This document shows positions 1 to 7,951 of a stretch of 64,000 bases of DNA, piece by piece. Origin of the DNA: Lysobacterales bacterium (GTDB lineage: Bacteria; Pseudomonadota; Gammaproteobacteria; Xanthomonadales; Rhodanobacteraceae); assembly GCA_017305135.1 (NCBI GenBank), contig JAFKNA010000018.1:1-64000 (forward strand). Direction: 5' to 3'. The notes beneath the pieces were generated by a model. It saw only the letters and a list, made by a program, of their open reading frames with translations, was not told the DNA's origin and ran no database searches. Position 1 is the first letter of the stretch. Every line of letters starts with the position of its first letter. Position numbers and translations under genes: made by a program.

Positions 1-57
1 ATCAGCATCCGCACTCTTCTCCAGCAGGCCCTGGAGTTGCATCATGTCGTTGGTCAT
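1..57 (-). CDS. IS256-family transposase, N-terminal fragment (runs off window)
   Basis: The gene reads leftward from an ATG at 57 and is cut by the window edge, so only 19 residues are visible: MTNDMMQLQGLLEKSADAD. From memory of the family, this closely matches the typical start of IS256-family (mutator-type) transposases, which begin MTND-M and continue into an LLEKSADAD-like segment. These enzymes carry a DDE catalytic core, not visible here, and move the element by cut-and-paste or copy-out. Whether the full gene is intact cannot be judged. The short visible length is the main limit on confidence. Confidence 0.7.
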   Translation of the reverse strand, partial: MTNDMMQLQGLLEKSADAD

Positions 58-190
58 CGGTGGTTCCTCGGCTCAGGTTGTGTGTGCAACCCAACCCTAA
101 CCCGAGAACCACCGGTGATCTCTGCTACACCACGAGTCGGGACACAACCGCGACGGTCCCGGACACGCCGCAAGGGGCAGCGCTCACCTA
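1..190 (-). mobile_element. Probable end of an IS256-type insertion sequence
   Basis: The transposase start at 57 implies that the 5' non-coding end and terminal inverted repeat of the element lie just to its right, somewhere in about 100-190, before the riboswitch. No second end or target duplication is visible, so the exact boundary is an estimate. The element sits only some 50-130 bases upstream of the TPP riboswitch and may have replaced part of the native promoter region. Confidence 0.45.
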
Positions 191-231
191 CCCGAAACAA
201 ATCCATCCACGTTTATGGTCCAATAGCCCCC

Positions 232-314
232 TTGAAGCGGGGGTGCCCGGCGATGCCGGGCTGAGAGAGTCCCTTGGAACCTGATCCGGTTAATGCCGGC
301 GTAGGGAGCTTGCT
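232..314 (+). promoter_or_regulatory. TPP (thi-box) riboswitch aptamer
   Basis: The sequence contains the classic THI-box elements in order: GGGGTGCCC at 240-248, CTGAGAGAGTCCC at 261-273, ACCTGATCCGGTTAATGCC at 280-298 and GCGTAGGGA at 300-308. The outer P1 helix can form between AAGC at 235-238 and GCTT at 308-311. This RNA class binds thiamin pyrophosphate. It directly precedes the TonB receptor gene, so thiamin repletion is expected to lower expression of the receptor and the permease downstream. Confidence 0.95.
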
Positions 315-346
315 GGTGTTGCGGGCCGTCCGGCCCGCGGCATCCC

Positions 347-379
347 GTCGCTTCGTCCGCAATCCCTTCGACGAGCGAC
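347..379 (+). promoter_or_regulatory. Probable riboswitch expression platform (translation-blocking hairpin)
   Basis: GTCGCTTCGTC (347-357) can pair with GACGAGCGAC (370-379) with one bulge. The right arm ends only four bases before the ATG at 384 and covers the only purine-rich stretch that could act as ribosome binding site. A second strong hairpin, GCGGGCC/GGCCCGC at 321-338, follows the aptamer and lacks a U tract. Both facts suggest control of translation initiation. This is inferred from pairing by eye. Confidence 0.45.
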
Positions 380-383
380 GACC

Positions 384-2573
384 ATGCCGATTTCCCGTAC
401 CGCCCTCCTGCTCGCGCTGCTGGCGACGCCCCTGCTCGCCCGTGCCGCCGACGACGCGCCCGGCCACCCCGCCGACGAGCCGGAAAAGACCGAGCTCGCG
501 CCGGTGCGCGTCGAGGCCCACCGCATCAAGGGCTACCGTGCCGAGGCCTCGCAGATCGACAGCTTCGGCAGCTTCGGCAACGCGCCGATCGGCGACACGC
601 CGGCCGCGATCAGCGTCATTACGCGCGATGCCATCGACGACCGCCAGCCGCGCTCGCTGAGCGAACTCGCGCGCGCCGATGCCGCGGTCGGCGACAACTA
701 CGCGCCGATCGGCTACTACCAGAACCTGTCCATCCGCGGCTTCCCGCTGGACCTCGCCACCGGCTACCGGATGAACGGCATGACCATCGCCGGCGAGCAG
801 CCGCTGGCGCTGGAGGACAAGCAGCGCGTCGAGATCCTGAAGGGCCTTGGCGGCCTCGAAGCCGGCGTCGTGTCGCCGGGCGGGCTGGTCAATTTCGTCA
901 GCAAGCGCCCGGCCGACGTGCGCGCGCTGACGCTCGGCACCGATTCGCACGGCTCGCGCCATCTCGCCGCGGACCTCGGCCGCTGGCTGACGCCGGAGTT
1001 CGGCCTGCGCATGAACCTCGCCCACGAGGACATCCATTCCTGGGTGGAGCACGCTAATGGCCGGCGCAACTTCGCCTCGCTCGCGGCCGACTGGAAGCTG
1101 ACCGAAGAGGGCGTGTTGCGCTTCGACGGCAACTGGCAGCGGACCTCACAGCGTTCGGTATCCGGTTACCAGCTCCTCGGCGGCACGGAAATCCCGCCCC
1201 ATGCCAGCGCCACGCGCATGCTCGGTTACCAGCCCTGGCAGCGCCCGACCGACATCGACGCGCGCAACGCCACGCTCCGTTTCGACCAGCGCCTCGGCGA
1301 CTGGAACCTGCAGCTCGCCGCCAGCCACAGCCGCGCGGTGATCGACGACCGCGTCGCCTTCGCCTACGGCTGCTTCTATACCCCCGAATGCGCTGACGGC
1401 AGCCATCCGGGCTGGTACTACGCGCCGAACGGCGACTACGATATCTACGACTTCCGCAGTCCCGACGACACGCGCGTCAACGACGAGGTGCGTGCTGTGC
1501 TCGCCGGCGGCTTCGCCACGGGGCCGTTCGAGCACGAGCTCAGCGTCGGCGCGAGCGCATTCCGCCGCACCATGGACGGCCGCGACTGGGTCTACGACTA
1601 CGTCGGCAGCAGCAACATCGACGTGGTCGACATCCCGGTGTTCGCGCCCTCGCCGACCGAGCCCGGGCCGCTGGAGCGCCGGCTGACGAGCTGGCAACGC
1701 GCCGTCTTCGCGCTCGACCGCGTGCACCTCGGCGAGCACTGGCAGGTGCTGGCCGGCGCCAGGCATCTGACCCTGGACGAGCGCGCCTACGGCGACGGCG
1801 GCGAACTGGCACGCGACACGCGCCTGTCGCGCACGCTGCCGCAGGCGGCATTGATGTGGCAGCCGGACGCGCGCTGGACCACCTACGCCAGCTACAGCGA
1901 GAGCCTGTCGCTCGGTGCCGAGGCGCCGTACTGGACCAGCAACGGCGGCGCGCTGCTCGGGCCGCGCATCGCCCGGCAGGCGGAACTCGGCGTCAAGTTC
2001 GACTGGAACGGCGCCCTCAATCTCGCCGCCGCGCTCTACCGCCTGCGCCAGCCCTGGCAGTTCGCGCAGCCGGACGATACGCCGGAAGGATTCACCTTCA
2101 TCGAGCGCGGCCGCGAGGAACGCGAGGGCCTGGAGCTCAGCGCCGCCGGCCAGCTCTCCGACTCGCTGCGCCTGACCGGCAGCCTCAACTGGATCCGCGC
2201 GCGCGCGACGGGTTCGGGCGTGCCTGAGTACGAAGGCCACCAGATGGTCAACGTGCCCGAGCTCCGTACCGCGCTGTTCCTCGACTGGCGCCTGCCGGTC
2301 GCGCCGGACATCGCGCTGCTCGCCGGCTGGCGCCACGCCGGCGCGAACGTCGCCACGCCGAACGGCATCACCCGCGTGCCGGCCTACGACGTATTCGACC
2401 TCGGCCTGCGCTACACGACGCGTTGGAACGACCAGGCGCTGGTGTGGCGGCTGGCCATCGACAACCTCACCGACCGCTTCTACTGGCGCGACACCGGCTC
2501 GACGCTTGGCGACAGCTATCTCTTCCCCGGTACGCCGCGGCTGGCGCGCCTCAGCCTCGACTGGACCTTCTGA
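384..2573 (+). CDS. TonB-dependent outer-membrane receptor, thiamin-regulated
   Basis: 729 residues. A signal peptide (about 1-21, hydrophobic, ending LLARA) is followed by an N-terminal plug domain (about 50-165, with DTPAAISVITRDAI and LSIRGFPLD) and a 22-strand-type barrel that ends in the C-terminal aromatic LSLDWTF typical of outer-membrane barrels. The sequence is of the siderophore-receptor subfamily, but the TPP riboswitch directly upstream and the PnuT-type permease 5 bases downstream point to thiamin, thiamin phosphates or a pyrimidine precursor as the substrate. Thiamin-regulated receptor/pnuT pairs have been described from comparative genomics (omr1-pnuT). The ligand is inferred from context, not from the sequence itself. 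Confidence 0.88.
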   Translation: MPISRTALLLALLATPLLARAADDAPGHPADEPEKTELAPVRVEAHRIKGYRAEASQIDSFGSFGNAPIGDTPAAISVITRDAIDDRQPRSLSELARADAAVGDNYAPIGYYQNLSIRGFPLDLATGYRMNGMTIAGEQPLALEDKQRVEILKGLGGLEAGVVSPGGLVNFVSKRPADVRALTLGTDSHGSRHLAADLGRWLTPEFGLRMNLAHEDIHSWVEHANGRRNFASLAADWKLTEEGVLRFDGNWQRTSQRSVSGYQLLGGTEIPPHASATRMLGYQPWQRPTDIDARNATLRFDQRLGDWNLQLAASHSRAVIDDRVAFAYGCFYTPECADGSHPGWYYAPNGDYDIYDFRSPDDTRVNDEVRAVLAGGFATGPFEHELSVGASAFRRTMDGRDWVYDYVGSSNIDVVDIPVFAPSPTEPGPLERRLTSWQRAVFALDRVHLGEHWQVLAGARHLTLDERAYGDGGELARDTRLSRTLPQAALMWQPDARWTTYASYSESLSLGAEAPYWTSNGGALLGPRIARQAELGVKFDWNGALNLAAALYRLRQPWQFAQPDDTPEGFTFIERGREEREGLELSAAGQLSDSLRLTGSLNWIRARATGSGVPEYEGHQMVNVPELRTALFLDWRLPVAPDIALLAGWRHAGANVATPNGITRVPAYDVFDLGLRYTTRWNDQALVWRLAIDNLTDRFYWRDTGSTLGDSYLFPGTPRLARLSLDWTF

Positions 2574-2578
2574 GCGCC

Positions 2579-3148
2579 ATGTTCTGGTTCGAACTCGCCG
2601 CCGCCCTGGTCAGCGCGCTCGGCGTCTGGCTGATGGCCAGGCGCCGGCCTTGGGCGTGGCCGGTGGGGCTGGTCTCGGTGCTCGCCTACGGCGGGGTCTT
2701 CATCGAGGCGCAGCTCTATTCCGACGCGCTGCTGCAGGGCGCGTTCGCGCTGATGATCCTCTACGGCTGGTGGGGCTGGCAGCACCACCTGGAAGACGAT
2801 GGCCGCGTGCTGCCGGTGCCGCTGGCGCGCGGACCCGCGCTGCTGCACATCGCGCTCGGCGTCCTTGGCGCGCTGGCCCTCGGCGCCTTCATGCATCACC
2901 GGACCGACGCCGCCCTGCCCTGGCTCGACGCCGCCCTCACCGCCTTCAGCCTGGTCGCGCAATGGTGGCAGGCGCGCCGCCACACCGCGAGCTGGTGGCT
3001 GTGGATCGCCGTCGACGCGGTCTACGTCGGCATGTACCTCTACAAGCACCTGTTCGTCACCGCGGTGCTCTACGTCGGCTTCATCGCCATCGCCGTTGCG
3101 GGACTCCGCGAATGGCAGCGCGCGGTGCGGCACCCGGACGCCACCTAG
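2579..3148 (+). CDS. pnuT: PnuC/PnuT-family vitamin permease, likely thiamin
   Basis: 189 residues from the ATG at 2579, five bases after the receptor stop, so the two form an operon under the TPP riboswitch. It is almost entirely hydrophobic with about seven membrane segments and shows the family pattern of short helices and a Trp-rich segment (YGWWGWQHH near residue 60, WWLWIAVDAVYVGMY near 140). PnuC proteins carry nicotinamide riboside by facilitated diffusion; TPP-regulated relatives (PnuT) are assigned to thiamin. The substrate assignment rests on the riboswitch and the partner receptor. Confidence 0.82.
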   Translation: MFWFELAAALVSALGVWLMARRRPWAWPVGLVSVLAYGGVFIEAQLYSDALLQGAFALMILYGWWGWQHHLEDDGRVLPVPLARGPALLHIALGVLGALALGAFMHHRTDAALPWLDAALTAFSLVAQWWQARRHTASWWLWIAVDAVYVGMYLYKHLFVTAVLYVGFIAIAVAGLREWQRAVRHPDAT

Positions 3149-3230
3149 GCCCGTCGCGCTGCCACGCCCGACCGCCTGAACTCCCGATGCTGGGCACCGA
3201 AGGGCGGCTTCGGAGTCCTGGCTCGCACAA

Positions 3231-3392
3231 TGGCCGAGCTGGGGCTCGGCCGCTCCCAGGAGGCGGTACCGCGCGGTAGCCGACGCGTCGGGGACGTAGC
3301 CCCGACCTACTGCGTCGGCCCGTAGCGACCCTCCATTGCAGTGCGCAGCCGCCCGCTTGGGAATGGCGGAGCCCCAGCTCCGCCGCTCTGCT
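3231..3392. repeat. Inverted pair of family-A hairpin repeats plus a family-E repeat
   Basis: The gap 3149-3496 has no gene. It holds one family-A unit with core GAGCTGGGGCTC (about 3231-3262), a family-E stretch (GTCGGGGACGTAGCCCCGAC near 3288-3313) and a second family-A unit in inverse orientation with core GAGCCCCAGCTC (about 3359-3390). Each A unit folds as a hairpin because the flanks GGC-GAG and CTC-GCC are complementary. The same unit recurs at many loci in this window. Confidence 0.85.
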
Positions 3393-3496
3393 TCTCGACG
3401 CGACCGCACGCCTGAAGCGCCGGGCTGGAACTCGGTGTTGCCGGAACAGCATGCGCAACTGCAGCGCTCAGCTGGCATCGCGTCCACAATACGGCG

Positions 3497-4801
3497 ATGC
3501 CCCGCCGCTTCCTGCAACGCTTCGCCAACATCCGCCGTGAGGAGGTGCGCCCGACGCTGGTCGCGGCGCTGTTCTTCTTCTGCGTGCTGACGGCGCTGAT
3601 GCTGCTGCGTCCGGCGCGCGAGGCGCTCGGCATGCAGCGCGGCATCGAGACGATCCGCTGGCTGTTCGTCGGCACCGTGGCGGTGACGCTCGCGGTCAAT
3701 CCGGTGTTCGGGTGGCTGGTCAGCCGCTTCCGGCGACTCGCCTTTGTCAGCGCTACCTATCTCTTCTTCGCTGGCGGCCTTGTCGCCTTCTACGCCCTGC
3801 TGATGTTCGCGCCTGCCAGCGTCGGCGAGCACAGCGGGCAGGTGTTCTACGTCTGGTTCAGCGTGTTCAACCTGTTCGCGACGATGCTGTTCTGGGCGCT
3901 GATGGCGGACCGCTTCTCGCTGCCGCAGAGCAAGCGCCTGTTCGGCCCGATCGGGGTCGGCGGCACGCTGGGCGCCCTGTTCGGACCGTGGCTGTCGAGC
4001 CTTCTTGCCGCGCCGCTCGGCACCGCCGCGCTGCTGCCGATCGCCGCCGGCTTCCTGATGCTGGCGCTCGGCGCCGCCACCTGGCTGATGCGGCTGCCCG
4101 AGGCACGCGATCCCGCACGGCCGGAAGCGCAGCCACTGCGCGCTGAACACGCGGCGATCGGCGGCAGCGCCTGGGAGGGCTTCGGTGCGGTGGCAAAGTC
4201 GCCCTACCTCCTCGCCATCTGCGCCTACGTGCTGATCCTCGCCGTGATGGCGACCTTCATCTACTTCACGCGCCTGAAGCTGGTGGCCGCGCTCGGCAGC
4301 GACCTTGACCTGCGCACCACCGTGTTCGCCCGCATCGACATGGCGACCCAGGCCGCCACCCTGCTGCTGCAGGCGCTGGTCGCCGGGCACCTGATGAAAC
4401 GCCTCGGCACCTCGGTTACGCTGGCGCTGTTGCCGCTGACCGCGCTGCTCGGCTTCGTTGGCCTCGCCATCGTCGGCTCGTTGGCCGCGCTGGTCGCCTT
4501 CGAGGCGAGCTTCCGCGCCGTGCAGCGCGGGCTGATGCGGCCGGCGCGGGAAACCCTGTTCACGGTGGTGAACCGGGAGGACCGCTACAAGGCCAAGGCC
4601 TTCATCGACACGGTCGTCTATCGACTCGGCGACCTCACCGGCGCGCAGACCGAAGGGCTGCTGGCGCGCCTTGGCATGGGGCTGGCGGCGCTCGCCGCGT
4701 TCGCGCTGCCGCTGGCCCTGGTGTGGATGGCGCTCGGGCTGTGGCTGGGCCATGCCCAGAAGCGGCGCGGTACCCTGCAAGCGGAAGGAGCGAAGGCATG
4801 A
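3497..4801 (+). CDS. MFS-like ATP:ADP (NTP/NDP) exchange-type transporter
   Basis: 434 residues with about 12 hydrophobic segments. The N-terminus (FANIRREEVRPTLVAALFFFCVL) and the segment around LLRPAREALGMQRGIETIRWLF are typical of the bacterial relatives of the ATP:ADP antiporter family found in free-living proteobacteria, usually annotated as MFS or NTP/NDP exchange transporters. RPARETLFTVVNREDRYKAK near residue 345 is another recognisable family segment. In free-living bacteria the real substrate is unknown, so nucleotide exchange should not be assumed. The stop overlaps the start of the next gene by four bases (ATGA), which indicates coupled translation with the aldo/keto reductase. 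Confidence 0.75.
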   Translation: MPRRFLQRFANIRREEVRPTLVAALFFFCVLTALMLLRPAREALGMQRGIETIRWLFVGTVAVTLAVNPVFGWLVSRFRRLAFVSATYLFFAGGLVAFYALLMFAPASVGEHSGQVFYVWFSVFNLFATMLFWALMADRFSLPQSKRLFGPIGVGGTLGALFGPWLSSLLAAPLGTAALLPIAAGFLMLALGAATWLMRLPEARDPARPEAQPLRAEHAAIGGSAWEGFGAVAKSPYLLAICAYVLILAVMATFIYFTRLKLVAALGSDLDLRTTVFARIDMATQAATLLLQALVAGHLMKRLGTSVTLALLPLTALLGFVGLAIVGSLAALVAFEASFRAVQRGLMRPARETLFTVVNREDRYKAKAFIDTVVYRLGDLTGAQTEGLLARLGMGLAALAAFALPLALVWMALGLWLGHAQKRRGTLQAEGAKA

Positions 4802-5751
4802 CCACCCGACGGCAATTCCTGAAGACCGGCCTCGCGGCCGGCACCGCCCTGGCACTCGGACCGGCCTGGCTGCACGCCGCCGGATCCACTGCCGGCGCCC
4901 TCATCACGCGCGCCATTCCCGCCAGCGGCGAGCGCCTGCCGGTGATCGGCCTCGGCAGCTCGGCGACCTTCGCCCAGGTCGCGCGGCAGGAGGACGTCTC
5001 CGCGCTCGGCGCGGTGCTGAATCGGATGATCGAGCTCGGCGGCACGGTATTCGACACCGCACCCGGCTACGGATCCTCCGAGGAGGTCGCCGGCCGCCTG
5101 GCGCGGGAACTCGACATCACCGACCGCCTCTTCTGGGCCACCAAGCTCAATGTCGCCCCGCGCGGCGGCGGCAAGGCCGACTCGAAGGCCGCGCGGGCGC
5201 AGCTCGCCACCTCGCTGGAACGAATCGGCAAGCGCCCGCTGGACCTGGTGCAGGTGCACAACATGGGCGACCTCGCCACCCAGTTGCCGATCCTGCGCGA
5301 GGCCAAGGCCGCCGGCAAGATCCGCTACCTCGGCATCACCACCACCTTTCCCGCCCAGTACGAGGGCCTGCTCCGCGCGATGCGCAAGGAGCCACTCGAC
5401 TTCATCGGCACCAACTACGCGATCGACGACCGCGACGCGGAAAAGACCTTCCTGCCGCTGGCGAAGGAACGCGGCATCGCCGTGCTGGTATACGCGCCCT
5501 TCGGCCGCACGCGGCTGTGGAAACGCGTCGCCGGTCGCCCGCTCCCGGACTGGGCGGCCGAGTTCGACGCCCAGTCCTGGGCGCAGTTCTTCCTCAAGTT
5601 CGTCGCCAGCCACCCGGACGTCACCGCCATCACCCCGGCCACCAGCAAGCCGGCGAACATGGCCGACAACTTCGGTGCGGCGCGCGGGCGTCTGCCGGAC
5701 ACCGCGATGCGCAAGCGCATGGTCGAGCTGGTGGAATCGCTGCCGGCGTGA
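4798..5751 (+). CDS. Tat-exported aldo/keto reductase
   Basis: 317 residues. The N-terminus TTRRQFLKTG followed by a hydrophobic stretch and an Ala-rich end (LHAAGS) is a twin-arginine export signal. The mature part is an aldo/keto reductase barrel: GLGSSATFAQV, then FDTAPGYGSSEEVAG with the Asp and Tyr of the catalytic tetrad, the Lys in WATKLN and the His in DLVQVHNM. AKRs reduce carbonyls with NADPH; in exported members the electron donor is unclear. Start chosen at 4798 because ATG overlaps the stop of the upstream transporter. The pairing suggests the two proteins act on one substrate, but nothing in the sequence names it. Confidence 0.88.
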   Translation: MTTRRQFLKTGLAAGTALALGPAWLHAAGSTAGALITRAIPASGERLPVIGLGSSATFAQVARQEDVSALGAVLNRMIELGGTVFDTAPGYGSSEEVAGRLARELDITDRLFWATKLNVAPRGGGKADSKAARAQLATSLERIGKRPLDLVQVHNMGDLATQLPILREAKAAGKIRYLGITTTFPAQYEGLLRAMRKEPLDFIGTNYAIDDRDAEKTFLPLAKERGIAVLVYAPFGRTRLWKRVAGRPLPDWAAEFDAQSWAQFFLKFVASHPDVTAITPATSKPANMADNFGAARGRLPDTAMRKRMVELVESLPA

Positions 5752-5764
5752 GCGGATGCCCGTG

Positions 5765-5845
5765 GGCGAGCTGGGGCTCGGCCGCTCCCGGAGCTGCGGT
5801 TCGCGTCGCCTGGGAATGGCCGAGCCCCAGCTCGGCCGCCTTTCG
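5765..5845. repeat. Inverted pair of family-A hairpin repeats
   Basis: Two units of family A face each other: core GAGCTGGGGCTC at about 5768-5779 and core GAGCCCCAGCTC at about 5823-5834. The gap between the units is only about 20 bases, so the pair can form one long cruciform. It fills the gap between the reductase gene and the GFA gene. Confidence 0.88.
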
Positions 5846-5910
5846 TTGACCCAGGGAGCGCCGTCTGTTCCGATTCGCACCTGATCATCCACCGACGCCC
5901 GGAGAACCCC

Positions 5911-6255
5911 ATGCACACCGGCAGTTGCCATTGCGGCACCGTGAAATTCACCGTCGAAGGCGACATCGACCAGGCCATCGAATGCAACTGCTCGCATTGC
6001 AGCCGCAAGGGCTTCCTGCTCTGGTTCGTGGAGCCCGAGGCGTTCCGCATCACCGCCGGCGCCGACAGCCTCGCCACCTACACCTTCAACACCCACGCGA
6101 TCCAGCACCAGTTCTGCCCGACCTGCGGCACCCAGGCCTTCGCCCAGGGCCGCACGCCGGACGGCAAGGAATCGCGCGCGATCAACATCCGCTGCCTGGA
6201 CGACGTGGACCTCGCCACCATTCCGCGCATGCCGGTGGATGGGCGGAAGTTCTAG
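5911..6255 (+). CDS. GFA/CENP-V family zinc protein
   Basis: 114 residues, the usual length for the single-domain family. It shows the zinc-binding cysteine pattern: SCHCG near residue 6, CNCSHC near 28-33 and CPTCG near 70. The fold is that of the glutathione-dependent formaldehyde-activating enzyme, in which glutathione and formaldehyde form S-hydroxymethylglutathione; most short homologues have no proven reaction. A good ribosome binding site (GGAGAACCCC) precedes the ATG. It stands alone between two repeat clusters. Confidence 0.9.
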   Translation: MHTGSCHCGTVKFTVEGDIDQAIECNCSHCSRKGFLLWFVEPEAFRITAGADSLATYTFNTHAIQHQFCPTCGTQAFAQGRTPDGKESRAINIRCLDDVDLATIPRMPVDGRKF

Positions 6256-6275
6256 AGCAACTCTGGAAGCGCCGT

Positions 6276-6420
6276 CACTTCCGCGAAAGCGGGAGCCCAA
6301 GTTGCAGTTCTGCCGGCACATCCAGGCGCCGGGCCCCTTCGGGGCTGGCGCGACGGATCGTTCCCGGCGATCCGTTCAATGGATGCCCGCTTTCGCGGGC
6401 ATGACGTCGGGAGACTTGAT
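6276..6420. repeat. Family-B composite palindromic repeat (MITE-like)
   Basis: The element begins with a hairpin CCGCGAAAGCGG (6281-6292), continues with AAGTTGCAG and a GC-rich centre, and ends with ATGCCCGCTTTCGCGGGCAT (6383-6402) followed by GACGTCGGGAGACTTGATC. The same two ends, with different centres, recur at 29520-29606 and 45231-45375, and the right end alone at 59205-59255. Confidence 0.8.
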
Positions 6421-6434
6421 CGGAGGTTCCGTAC

Positions 6435-7766
6435 TCACTCGAAGCCGCCAGCGAACACCAGCGCGTTTTCGAGCCGCACCGCGGCGAGGCTGGGAACGCC
6501 GTCGCCCGACACTTCGCCGGCGATGACCGGCCGTCCGCCCTGCACCGTGATGGCGCGCGCCGATGCGCTGATGCCGGCCGCCGTGTCGAAGCCGATGGTG
6601 ACGGCACCGCCGTCGCCGAAGCCCGCATCCGGGTGCCCCGCCCAGTCGAGCCGCGCGACCAGGAACTCCACCGGCGAGGTGAACGGGCTGCTGGCGGAGA
6701 GCAGGAGCCTGCCGTCCGACTGCAGTGCGGCGCCGACGTCGGCGCGCACCATGCGCCCGGGCGCCGGATGCGCCCAGCCGCCCGTGCCGTAAGCCGGATC
6801 GGGCGAGCCGTCGGCCCGCAGGCGCAACACGCATAATTCCGCATCGACATCACCGGTGCGGCAGGATCCGGCCAGGAGGAAGCCGTCGCGGTCGGCGACG
6901 ACCTGTCGCCCGCGACCGTAGCCTTCCGGCGGCTGGACGAACACGATCCCTGCAACACCGAATCCCGGCGCCAATTCGCCGTCCGCATCGAGGCGGACGG
7001 CAAGAAAGCCGCGCCCGTCCGTCACGTGTTCGCCTGCCGCAGAACCGACCGCCAACACACCACCGTCGCGCAGCGCCAGCAGCGACGACAGCCAGCCATC
7101 ACGCGGAGCGGCTGGCGTGCCAAGCTCGACGATGCGCCGACCGCCATCGCCGAATGACTCATCCGGGATTCCCGCGCCCGAAACCCGTGCCAGCACCGGC
7201 GCGTATGTGCCGGGCGAGCCGCCGTCGCCGACGCCACCGACGACCACGACCCGTCCGCCACGATCCTCCACCACCGCCATGGCCGAAGCATTGCCGTAAC
7301 CGGACGCGGCGAAATCAAGGACCACCTGCCCGCCCGCGCCGAACCCGACCGCCGGCGCTCCGTCCGCCCTGAAGCGCGCGACGCGAAAACCGCTGATTGC
7401 CGACAGCAGCAGATCGCCGTTGCCGGCCTGCGCCACGCCGGTCGCCTGCGCGAAAGGTTCATCGATCGTGATGACCGCCTGGCCTTTCTCTCCGAAATCG
7501 GCATCGGCCACGCCGTGCGCATCGAAACGCCACAGGGCGATCTTGTTGAGGAAGAAGCCGCCACTGACATCGGACAGCCCGCCGGCCAGCAACAGGCAAC
7601 CGTCCGGCTGCACGGCGGCCGCACCCACGAGGAACGACTGATCCGGCGCACCGATGAGCAGGCGCCCGCCGTCGGCAAACCCCGGATCGAGATCCCCATC
7701 TGCGGCCACGGCCGCCATGGCCCAGCCGATCGAACCGATGAAGAGGGCAATTGACATGCGCAGCAT
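6435..7766 (-). CDS. Secreted Delta-60 repeat protein with FAGGFE tail
   Basis: 443 residues. A signal peptide (about 1-22, ending AVAA) is followed by repeats of the Delta-60 type, each about 55-60 residues with the pattern D-x-x-F-G-x-x-G followed by a short strand and QPDG or similar (DLDPGFADGGRLL, VQPDGCLLLAG, DADFGEKGQAVIT). Such repeats are predicted to fold as a beta-propeller-like surface protein; no enzymatic residues are evident. The last residues are ALVFAGGFE, a tail that resembles those of three other exported proteins in this window. The gene is single and convergent with the GFA gene. Function is unknown. Confidence 0.85.
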   Translation of the reverse strand: MLRMSIALFIGSIGWAMAAVAADGDLDPGFADGGRLLIGAPDQSFLVGAAAVQPDGCLLLAGGLSDVSGGFFLNKIALWRFDAHGVADADFGEKGQAVITIDEPFAQATGVAQAGNGDLLLSAISGFRVARFRADGAPAVGFGAGGQVVLDFAASGYGNASAMAVVEDRGGRVVVVGGVGDGGSPGTYAPVLARVSGAGIPDESFGDGGRRIVELGTPAAPRDGWLSSLLALRDGGVLAVGSAAGEHVTDGRGFLAVRLDADGELAPGFGVAGIVFVQPPEGYGRGRQVVADRDGFLLAGSCRTGDVDAELCVLRLRADGSPDPAYGTGGWAHPAPGRMVRADVGAALQSDGRLLLSASSPFTSPVEFLVARLDWAGHPDAGFGDGGAVTIGFDTAAGISASARAITVQGGRPVIAGEVSGDGVPSLAAVRLENALVFAGGFE

Positions 7767-7892
7767 GACGACCTCCGGGCAATGCGGGCGGACGCCATGC
7801 TATCACCGCGGATACCGGGAAGCGTGACACGCTGCCAACCCCGCGGCCGCGCGCGCACGTCGTTCCAGGGAGAGGCTCGCACCGGCCCGGAC

Positions 7893-7922
7893 TGGGAATG
7901 GCGGAGCCCCAGCTCCGCCGCT
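7893..7922. repeat. Single family-A hairpin repeat
   Basis: GGGAATGGCGGAGCCCCAGC followed by TCCGCCGCTT, the same unit as at 3359-3390. It lies in the gap between the Delta-60 gene and the Bcr/CflA gene, just after the stop of the latter, and has no inverted partner nearby. Confidence 0.85.
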
Positions 7923-7951
7923 TCTGCTCCGACGCCGCTTCTGCTCCGACG

